Of a DNA stretch of 5,557 bases, positions 1-5,161 are shown in pieces (within the stretch, counting starts at the first letter, position 1; every line of letters begins with the position of its first letter). Origin of the DNA: Kiloniellaceae bacterium. GTDB lineage: Bacteria; Pseudomonadota; Alphaproteobacteria; Kiloniellales; Kiloniellaceae. The notes below the pieces were generated by a model. That model did no database searches, was not told the origin of the DNA, and saw nothing but the letters and a program-made list of their open reading frames with translations. The position numbers were made by a program, and so were the translations under genes. The stretch spans positions 1-5,557 of the forward strand of contig JANQKX010000432.1 in the NCBI GenBank assembly GCA_028280915.1, given 5' to 3'.

Positions 1-1098
1 ACCATCAAGGCCACCGCCGCGGAAGGCCGGGTCCAGCGCTCCTGGGAACGTTTCGTGGGCATGACCGCCGAATCCTCCGGCAAGGCCCGCTTCCTCTCAG
101 GCCTGGCCACCACCTTCGCCCAGGTCACCATCCAGATGGTGACGGTCATCGTGGTAGTCTACGGTGTTCACCTGATCGCCCAGGGCGAGATCACCATGGG
201 CGCCTTGGTCGCCGCCACCATCCTGACCGGCCGCTCCCTCGCGCCCTTGAGCGCCGTGGCCGGCATGCTGACCAAGCTGCAGCAGTCCCGGGTCGCCTTG
301 AAGGCCCTGGACGAAATCATGCGCCGGCCCACGGAACGCTCCGAGGGCAAGACCTTCTTGCACCGGCCCCGCCTGAGCGGCCAAATCGAATACAAGAACC
401 TGGAATTCAGCTATCCAGGCCAGGAAACCATCGCCCTGGACGGCGTTTCGGTGAAGATCAACCCGGGCGACAAAATCGCCATTCTGGGCCGGATCGGTTC
501 GGGCAAAAGCACCTTGGCCCGCATGATGCTGGGCCTTTATCAGCCGGCGGAAGGCGCCATCCTGATGGACGGCACGGACATCCGCCAGATCGACCCGGCG
601 GACCTGCGCCGCAACATCGGCTATGTATCCCAGGACAACTACCTGTTTTTTGGCTCCATTCGCGAGAACATCTCCTTCGGCGCCCCTCACGTGGATGACG
701 AATCCATCTTGCGGGCGGCCAGCATCGCCGGCGTGACCGATTTTCTGCGCACCAACCCCAGCGGCTTCGACCTTCAGGTGGGCGAGCGGGGCATGCGTCT
801 TTCCGGCGGCCAGCGGCAGTCGGTGGTGATCGCCCGCTCCCTGCTCTTGGATCCGCCCATCCTTTTGATGGACGAGCCGACCAGCCATATGGACAATTCC
901 ACCGAGGCCCTGTTCCGCAAGCGCCTGGCCCATGCCATTTCGGGCAAGACCACCATCCTGGTCACCCACCGCAGTTCCCTACTGTCCTTGGTGGACCGCC
1001 TGATCATTGTGGACAAGGGCAAGATCGTGGCCGACGGGCCGAAAGAGGAAATCCTGCACGCCCTCAAACACGGCCAGATCCGGGCCGTTGCCAACTAA
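1..1098 (+). CDS. lapB: Type I secretion ABC transporter, permease/ATPase (LapB-like), C-terminal part
   Basis: This is the inner-membrane ATPase of a type I secretion system, which powers one-step export of a large C-terminally signalled substrate. The reading frame is open from base 1, so the N-terminus is cut off by the window edge; 365 residues remain of a family usually around 700. Visible in order (partial numbering): the end of the transmembrane domain, with hydrophobic segments near 41-61 and 64-83, then a complete nucleotide-binding domain. That domain has Walker A GRIGSGKST (bases 487-513), the Q-loop Gln (631-633), signature LSGGQ (799-813), Walker B ILLMDEP (859-879) and the H-loop His (967-969), so the ATPase looks intact. 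The GRIGSGKST form of Walker A and the C-terminal style are typical of LapB-type transporters as I remember them. The D-loop reads SHMD where SALD is the consensus. The adaptor gene starts 52 bases downstream, so the two are probably one operon. The substrate is not visible. The family call is firm; the Lap subtype is inferred from neighbours. Confidence 0.93.
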   Translation, partial: TIKATAAEGRVQRSWERFVGMTAESSGKARFLSGLATTFAQVTIQMVTVIVVVYGVHLIAQGEITMGALVAATILTGRSLAPLSAVAGMLTKLQQSRVALKALDEIMRRPTERSEGKTFLHRPRLSGQIEYKNLEFSYPGQETIALDGVSVKINPGDKIAILGRIGSGKSTLARMMLGLYQPAEGAILMDGTDIRQIDPADLRRNIGYVSQDNYLFFGSIRENISFGAPHVDDESILRAASIAGVTDFLRTNPSGFDLQVGERGMRLSGGQRQSVVIARSLLLDPPILLMDEPTSHMDNSTEALFRKRLAHAISGKTTILVTHRSSLLSLVDRLIIVDKGKIVADGPKEEILHALKHGQIRAVAN

Positions 1099-1138
1099 CG
1101 GCACTCCCAAAAAGGCCGGATGAGAAGAGACGAGAGAT

Positions 1139-1142
1139 AGGA
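1139..1142 (+). promoter_or_regulatory. Shine-Dalgarno of the HlyD-family adaptor gene
   Basis: AGGA lies 8 bases before the ATG at 1151, in a purine-rich stretch beginning near 1117. This supports the ATG at 1151 as the start. No promoter or terminator is evident in the 52-base gap from the transporter gene, which fits co-transcription. Confidence 0.55.
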
Positions 1143-1150
1143 CCCCAATC

Positions 1151-2485
1151 ATGGCGACCAAAGGCGTATACGACAACGACGACCTGCACTTCATGCCGGA
1201 TGTGCACAAGGCCTCCCTGCGGCGGGGCCGCCGTTTCGCTTATTTGCTCACCCTGATCACCCTGGCGTTTTTCATCATCATGGGCGTTTGGTCCCACTAC
1301 GCCGTGCTGGACGAGGTCACCCGGGGCGAGGGGTCGGTGGTGCCGTCCCGCAAGACCCAGGTCATCCAAAATCTGGAGGGCGGCATTCTGGCGGAAATCC
1401 TCGTGCGCGAGGGCGATATCGTGGAAGAGGGCGATATCCTGGTGCGCATCGACAATTCCGCGGCCCAGGCCACCTTCCGCGACTGGCAGGCGCAGTATTG
1501 GGCCCTGCAGGCCGAGGAATCCCGCATGATCGCCGAGCTGGACGGCCTGGAGGAAATCCAGTTCCCCGACGGTGTCTTGTCCGAGGCGCCCCACGAGGCC
1601 CGCGGCCAGGAGCGCCTGTTCAACGCCCGCAAACGGCAGCTGAACGCGCAGGTTTCCGTGCTGGAATCCCAGGTCAGCCAGCGCAAGCAGGAAATCGCCG
1701 AAACCACCAGCCGCAAGAAGCAGTACCAAGACAGCCTGCGCCTGGCCAAGGAAGAGCTGAACATCACCGCCCCCCTGGTGCAGCAGGGCATCTTGCCGCG
1801 CCTGGACCTGATCCGCATTGAGCGGGAGATCGCCGATTTCGAGGGTGAAATCGCCACCCTCAACGTGAAGATTCCCCGTCTGAACAGTGCCTTGGCGGAA
1901 GCCGAGCAGCGGGTCGAGGAACTCGTCTTATCGGAAAAGGCGGAGATTTCCGACGAGTTGCAGGAAACCCGCAGCGAGCTGGCCTCGGTCCGGCAATCCC
2001 TTTATGCCAACCAAGACCGGGTGAGCCGCACGGAAGTACGCTCCCAGGTGCGCGGTACGGTCAAGGAGCTGAAGCACAATACCATCGGCGGCGTGATCAA
2101 ACCGGGCGAGGACATCATCGAAATCGTGCCCCTGGACGACAGCCTCCTGATCGAGGCGCAGGTGCGCCCGGCCGACATCGCCTTTCTGCGCCCGGGGCAG
2201 GACGCCATCATCAAGGTCTCGGCCTATGACTTTTCCATCTACGGCGGCCTGGACGCCACCCTGGAGCAGATCAGCGCCGGCACCATCCGGGACGAGGAAG
2301 GAGAATCCTTCTACCGGGTCTATCTGCGCACCAAGGAAAACTCCCTGGAGCGCCACGGTGAGCAGTTGCCCATCATCCCCGGCATGACCGCCACCGCGGA
2401 AATCCTGACCGGCAAAAAGACCGTGCTGGACTATCTCCTGAAGCCGATTTTAAAGGCCCGCGACCGGGCTTTGCGGGAGCGTTAA
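1151..2485 (+). CDS. lapC: HlyD-family type I secretion periplasmic adaptor (LapC-like)
   Basis: This is the membrane-fusion (adaptor) subunit that links the inner-membrane ABC transporter to a TolC/LapE-type outer-membrane channel. The 444-residue length is normal for the family. A short basic cytoplasmic tail is followed by a single transmembrane helix at about 29-49. The first half of the biotinyl/lipoyl-like domain lies at about 66-102 (QNLEGGILAEILVREGD). A long heptad-rich alpha-helical hairpin follows at about 150-290. The second lipoyl half (RGTVKELK, 301-308) leads into a beta-barrel region at about 332-420, which contains the characteristic PGMTATAEI motif (410-418). The C-terminal tail, with LLKPILKARDRALRER (429-444), is typical of LapC-type adaptors. 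The ATG at 1151 is preceded by AGGA. The gene sits between the transporter and the LapG-like protease, so it most likely serves a surface adhesin or RTX-type substrate. No defects are seen. Confidence 0.95.
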   Translation: MATKGVYDNDDLHFMPDVHKASLRRGRRFAYLLTLITLAFFIIMGVWSHYAVLDEVTRGEGSVVPSRKTQVIQNLEGGILAEILVREGDIVEEGDILVRIDNSAAQATFRDWQAQYWALQAEESRMIAELDGLEEIQFPDGVLSEAPHEARGQERLFNARKRQLNAQVSVLESQVSQRKQEIAETTSRKKQYQDSLRLAKEELNITAPLVQQGILPRLDLIRIEREIADFEGEIATLNVKIPRLNSALAEAEQRVEELVLSEKAEISDELQETRSELASVRQSLYANQDRVSRTEVRSQVRGTVKELKHNTIGGVIKPGEDIIEIVPLDDSLLIEAQVRPADIAFLRPGQDAIIKVSAYDFSIYGGLDATLEQISAGTIRDEEGESFYRVYLRTKENSLERHGEQLPIIPGMTATAEILTGKKTVLDYLLKPILKARDRALRER

Positions 2486-2616
2486 CCGCAAAATCCCATG
2501 ACCCCGGCGCCTTTGCGCCAGATTTCCGAATATTACGAATTAACGGTGTTTTAAAAGCAGGCGGTAACCCGCCCTCGTTATCCTCAAAGGATGATCCTGA
2601 TATGGAATAACATCCT
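2486..2616 (+). other. Structured leader between the adaptor and LapG-like protease genes
   Basis: This 131-base gap is clearly more AT-rich than its flanks, especially 2521-2557. It contains three dyads: GGCGC/GCGCC (2506-2510 with 2515-2519), GGCGG/CCGCC (2560-2564 with 2569-2573), and the left arm plus loop of a perfect 12-bp inverted repeat that ends inside the protease gene. I could not find a convincing -35/-10 pair, so I cannot say whether the protease gene has its own promoter or is read through from the adaptor gene. An ATG at 2602 is in frame with the protease but meets a TAA at 2608 after one codon. Confidence 0.6.
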
Positions 2617-2622
2617 TTGAGG
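2582..2622 (+). repeat. Perfect 12-bp inverted repeat overlapping the lapG start
   Basis: CCTCAAAGGATG (2582-2593) and CATCCTTTGAGG (2611-2622) are exact reverse complements separated by 17 bases. In RNA they would form a 12-bp stem. The TTG start codon of the protease (2617-2619) lies inside the right arm, and the nearest SD-like GGA (2604-2606) lies in the loop. It could act as a translational gate, a protein-binding operator or an attenuator. A run of five T (2630-2634) begins 8 bases after the stem, too far for a canonical intrinsic terminator. The repeat is seen directly; its function is inferred. Confidence 0.8.
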
Positions 2623-3330
2623 TGGCGCGTTTTTGGCCGTGCCGGGCTTTTGGCCCTTGGGCTTGTCCTGGCCGCCCCCCAAGGGAGCGACCGCGCGCCC
2701 GGCCCCGGCATGGCCCAGGCCGCGAGCCTGGGGGAGCTGGCGCAGAACTACCTGCAGCGCCAGACCGGCATTTTCGGCGCCACCGAGATCGCCTCGGAAG
2801 GCTTCGGACCCCTGCCCCAATGGGCGCGGGTGCTGGATCAAACCCAGTTGGAACAGGGCACCATCCGGCATTGCGAGACGGGCACGGCCGGCTGCCAGGA
2901 ACCCTGGGCCATCGCCTGGCACGACATGCTGAAAAAGGCCCGCGGCCTGCCCAAGCGCGAGCGGGTGGCATACATCAACAAGTCTTTCAACTATTGGCCC
3001 TATCGGGGCGACCCGGAAGTCTATGGGGTGAGCGAGTACTGGGCCAGCCCGGCGGAATTCATGCGCCGCTCCGGCGACTGCGAGGACTATTCCATCGCCA
3101 AGTACTTCGCCCTACGCGCCCTCGGCTTTTCCCCGGACGAGATGCGGGTCGTCATCCTCTATGATCAGATCCGCGATATGGGCCACGCGGTGCTGGCGGT
3201 TTACATGGACGATGACATTCTGATCCTGGACAGCCTCTCCGACCGGATCTTTTCCCATACCCGGTACCGGCACTATCGGCCCCAGTACTCCATGAACGAG
3301 AGCCAGCGCTGGGCCCACGGCCCTGTTTAA
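2617..3330 (+). CDS. lapG: Transglutaminase-like periplasmic cysteine peptidase (LapG-like, BTLCP family)
   Basis: This is a 237-residue exported protease of the bacterial transglutaminase-like cysteine proteinase family. LapG, its best-known member, cleaves the N-terminal region of a surface adhesin and frees it from the outer membrane. The catalytic triad is recognisable: Cys155 in GDCEDY (base 3079), His190 in MGHAV (3184) and Asp205 in LILDSL (3229), with spacing close to that of LapG. The acidic residues flanking the Cys (D154, E156) match positions tied to calcium binding in Pseudomonas LapG. TTG at 2617 is chosen as the start because a stop precedes it at 2608. It also gives an n-region (MRWRVFGR), a hydrophobic core (about 9-20) and a possible AQA cleavage site near 35. 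The next ATG (2710) would lose the signal peptide. An extra Cys pair, C86 and C93, may form a disulfide. No LapD partner is visible. The family is firm; the adhesin-release role is inferred from the adjacent transporter genes. Confidence 0.9.
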   Translation: MRWRVFGRAGLLALGLVLAAPQGSDRAPGPGMAQAASLGELAQNYLQRQTGIFGATEIASEGFGPLPQWARVLDQTQLEQGTIRHCETGTAGCQEPWAIAWHDMLKKARGLPKRERVAYINKSFNYWPYRGDPEVYGVSEYWASPAEFMRRSGDCEDYSIAKYFALRALGFSPDEMRVVILYDQIRDMGHAVLAVYMDDDILILDSLSDRIFSHTRYRHYRPQYSMNESQRWAHGPV

Positions 3331-3354
3331 GGCCTGGGCGCGGCGCGCCCGGCC
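3331..3354. terminator. GC-rich hairpin between convergent genes, possible bidirectional terminator
   Basis: GGCC (3331-3334) pairs with GGCC (3351-3354) and GGGCGC (3336-3341) with GCGCCC (3345-3350), leaving a one-base bulge (T3335) and a GGC loop. That is ten GC pairs filling most of the 30 bases between the stop codons of two convergent genes. There is no T-run on either side, so it is not a textbook intrinsic terminator. It may block readthrough, help a factor-dependent terminator or stabilise 3' ends. The structure is seen; the terminator role is inferred from position. Confidence 0.45.
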
Positions 3355-3360
3355 CGGCAG

Positions 3361-4314
3361 CTACAGCAAATCCACTTCCGCGACCCGATTGAACTGCTCG
3401 CGCACCCCGTCGGCGGTGGGCACCAAAGGCTGGGTCTGCCCCACGGCCACGGAGACAATGCGGTCCGGTTCGATACCGCCGGCCACCAGGGCACCGATCA
3501 CCGCGTTGGCCCGGCGCTCGGACAGGGCCTGGTTATAGTCCAGGGTGCCCACCGTATCGGTGTGGGCGGTGACCCGCACGGTCAATTCCGGGTCGGCCAG
3601 GGCCGCCGTCAGGATTTCCCCGATGGCGCGGCTGCCCTCGGTCAAGATATCCGATTTATCGAAGTCGAAATAAACGAAGTAGGAATCTACGGCTCCCCTG
3701 GCCACCGACACGGTCATGGCCCGGGTGTCGTAAGGGAAATCGGTCAGGCTGGCGGTCGCCACCGCCTCGACCTGATCCATAGCGTCCTCAAACTCGGCCT
3801 TGCAGATCTCTGCCGCGTCGGTACTGCCGTCATCGACGCCGACGATCCAGCAGTCATAGGACACCTGCGCACGGGCCATCTGCGCCGGAATGACCGAACG
3901 CCCGCCCCGCTCGAAGCCCTGGCGCAGGCGGCGCAGCGCGCCCAAAAACATGATCTCGTCCTCGGCGCTCAAGTCCCGGTCGATGGGGTTTTCCGGAAAA
4001 ACCGCGGAATTGGCCGCCGCCCGGCGGGCCTTGTGATTGAACAACTCCGCGTCCAGCATATCCCAGTCGCCGCCCCAGAGGTTTTCCCCCAGCTCATCGG
4101 AAAAGACCTTGTAGCCGTCGTGCAGGGCATCCTCGAAAGCCACGACACCGGCCGCCTGCTCATCCAGGCCACTGCGGGTGTCAAAGACGCTGCCGAAAGG
4201 CGGTTGAAACAGGCTTTTTTCGCCCGGCGTGTTGAAAACGAAAGCACCGGCGGCCGTGGGCAGGCCCAAGAGAACCGCAAGGGAAGCGCCAGTAAAAAAC
4301 GCCCGGATGGTCAT
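3361..4314 (-). CDS. Secreted OmpA-family protein with peptidoglycan-binding C-terminus
   Basis: This 317-residue envelope protein starts with a clear signal peptide (core about 9-18, cleavage probably after AGA at 22-24). There is no lipobox Cys, so it is not a lipoprotein. Residues 25-205 form a region I do not recognise as a beta-barrel; it contains a DCW motif (C155) and a second Cys (C171) that could form a disulfide. Residues about 212-317 are an OmpA-like domain: YFDFDKSDI, then HTDTVG and NQALSERRA. D253 and R268 sit 15 residues apart, exactly as the two peptidoglycan-binding residues of E. coli OmpA (D271, R286). The usual NRRVE ending is altered to NRVAEVDLL. ATG 4312-4314 has a strong upstream AAGGAG. 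It converges on lapG and follows the isomerase after 164 bases with its own likely promoter. It probably anchors an envelope structure to the cell wall; a link to the adhesin system is only suggested by proximity. Confidence 0.92.
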   Translation of the reverse strand: MTIRAFFTGASLAVLLGLPTAAGAFVFNTPGEKSLFQPPFGSVFDTRSGLDEQAAGVVAFEDALHDGYKVFSDELGENLWGGDWDMLDAELFNHKARRAAANSAVFPENPIDRDLSAEDEIMFLGALRRLRQGFERGGRSVIPAQMARAQVSYDCWIVGVDDGSTDAAEICKAEFEDAMDQVEAVATASLTDFPYDTRAMTVSVARGAVDSYFVYFDFDKSDILTEGSRAIGEILTAALADPELTVRVTAHTDTVGTLDYNQALSERRANAVIGALVAGGIEPDRIVSVAVGQTQPLVPTADGVREQFNRVAEVDLL

Positions 4315-4320
4315 CGAAAA

Positions 4321-4326
4321 CTCCTT
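4321..4326 (-). promoter_or_regulatory. Strong Shine-Dalgarno of the OmpA-family gene
   Basis: AAGGAG reads on the minus strand (CTCCTT on plus) with 6 bases before the ATG at 4314. It fixes the start codon and predicts efficient translation, as expected for an abundant envelope protein. Confidence 0.8.
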
Positions 4327-4369
4327 GCAGCCAAAAGAAAACCCCGTAAGCCAAAGTAATACAGCATAA

Positions 4370-4384
4370 AAGGAAAATTCCCTT
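4370..4384. repeat. Imperfect 15-bp palindrome in the OmpA-family gene leader
   Basis: On the minus strand AAGGGAATTTTCCTT is symmetrical about its centre except for one position in each half. It lies just downstream of the predicted transcription start, a usual place for a repressor operator, and could also form a weak hairpin. The AT-rich setting makes chance occurrence quite possible. Confidence 0.3.
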
Positions 4385-4400
4385 AAAATCCCGTTGAAGC

Positions 4401-4429
4401 GGTATAGCGAGTTTTTATGGCCCGATCAA
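4401..4429 (-). promoter_or_regulatory. Putative sigma70-type promoter of the OmpA-family gene
   Basis: On the minus strand TTGATC (4429-4424) and TATACC (4406-4401) are separated by exactly 17 bases. Each hexamer matches the TTGACA/TATAAT consensus at four of six positions. Transcription would start near 4394 and give a leader of about 80 bases before the ATG at 4314. The position in an AT-rich gap ahead of a gene with a strong SD supports it; alphaproteobacterial promoters are variable, so this is moderate evidence. Confidence 0.45.
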
Positions 4430-4478
4430 GGCAGTGCCGCTTCCACTCCCAATGGGGATGGACGGACCTAAGCAACCC

Positions 4479-5081
4479 TTACCAACCGCCCTCGCGGATC
4501 CAGGCCGCCAGGTCGGCCATGCGGTCATGGCCCCAGAAGCGCTCCTCGCCATAGATGAAAAAGGGCGAGCCGAAGATGCCCAGGGCGATGACACGATCCA
4601 CCTCCCGGCGCAGGCGGTCCTTGACCTCCGGATCGGCCAGCTTGGCCGCCATGGCCTCCCGGTCCAGGCCCTGTGCCTCGACCACCTCCAGCACCTGCTC
4701 CGGGCGGCCGATATCCCCGCCCTCCCCGAAGGCCCGGTGAAAAAAGGCCTTGGCCAGGGCCACCGCTGCCGCGGGCTGTTCGTCCACGATGGCATAATAG
4801 GCCCGGCAAGCGGCCACGGACATGAAGGGAAAGGGGTCGGGCAGCACATAGGGCACGCCCAGACGCCGGGCCGTGCGGATCAGGTCGACCCGGGCATACT
4901 CGCCTTTCAAGGGGATGTGCAAGAGGGGCTGACTGCCCGTTTCCTTAAAGAGCGCGCCCAGCAAAAACGGCTTCCAAACCGCCGTGCAGCCCACCTCGGC
5001 GGCCAGGGCATCCATGCCCTGGGCCGCCAGATAGCCGTAGGGACTGGAAAAATCGAAATAGAACTCAATCGTCTCCGCCAT
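4479..5081 (-). CDS. 2-hydroxychromene-2-carboxylate isomerase (DsbA/kappa-GST family)
   Basis: This 200-residue thioredoxin-fold protein belongs to the glutathione-dependent isomerase family that includes NahD of naphthalene breakdown. The N-terminal motif YFDFSSPYGYLA (8-19) places Ser13 before Pro14, matching the catalytic, glutathione-interacting Ser of the NahD family. GIFGSPFFIYGEERFWGHDRM (from residue 168) is the family's cis-Pro loop and C-terminal signature. The ATG at 5079-5081 is preferred over an upstream in-frame ATG (5124-5126). It puts the protein directly at the conserved first beta strand, gives the usual family length, and has GAGGG at 5091-5087, five bases upstream; the longer form has only a weak SD. 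No signal peptide is seen, so it is probably cytosolic. It lies 80 bases downstream of isovaleryl-CoA dehydrogenase on the same strand. Nothing here points to aromatic degradation, so the true substrate is open. Confidence 0.9.
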   Translation of the reverse strand: MAETIEFYFDFSSPYGYLAAQGMDALAAEVGCTAVWKPFLLGALFKETGSQPLLHIPLKGEYARVDLIRTARRLGVPYVLPDPFPFMSVAACRAYYAIVDEQPAAAVALAKAFFHRAFGEGGDIGRPEQVLEVVEAQGLDREAMAAKLADPEVKDRLRREVDRVIALGIFGSPFFIYGEERFWGHDRMADLAAWIREGGW

Positions 5082-5086
5082 ATCTG

Positions 5087-5091
5087 CCCTC
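5087..5091 (-). promoter_or_regulatory. Shine-Dalgarno that decides the isomerase start
   Basis: GAGGG on the minus strand (CCCTC on plus) is five bases before the ATG at 5081. The alternative ATG at 5126 has only a weak GCGGA-like sequence upstream. This favours the 200-residue protein over a 215-residue form. Confidence 0.55.
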
Positions 5092-5161
5092 GCTTCCAAA
5101 AGTCTCGCGCCACAGCCCGCTTTCATCTACGTCCGCCATCCGGTGTTGGCGCCCCGCGCCC

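Noticed and set aside
97..969. Long minus-strand open frame (290 codons) opposite the transporter gene
   Set aside because: It lies wholly antisense to intact ABC-transporter motifs, has a low-complexity Gly/Ala/Gln/His-rich composition and no recognisable domain. This is typical of antisense frames in GC-rich genes.
1120..1140. Six-codon frame (ATG at 1120 to TAG at 1140) before the adaptor gene
   Set aside because: No SD at a useful distance and nothing regulatory in the encoded peptide; it is most likely part of the purine-rich region before the adaptor start.
1064..1729. Minus-strand open frame (221 codons) opposite the adaptor gene
   Set aside because: Antisense to a complete HlyD-family protein, with biased composition and no domain; explained by GC-rich codon usage.
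2506..2519. GGCGC/GCGCC hairpin downstream of the adaptor gene as an intrinsic terminator
   Set aside because: The stem is only five pairs and no T-run follows, so termination is not supported and readthrough into lapG remains possible.
3562..4359. Plus-strand open frame (265 codons) opposite the OmpA-family gene
   Set aside because: The minus-strand frame has a signal peptide, a strong SD and the OmpA domain; the plus frame shows none of these and has biased composition.
4443..4461. Bulged hairpin after the isomerase gene as a terminator
   Set aside because: Seven interrupted pairs and no following T-run; too weak to call.
5148..5160. GGCGC/GCGCC hairpin just after the ivd stop codon as a terminator
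   Set aside because: Five-pair stem with no T-run on the minus strand; short GC dyads are common at this base composition.
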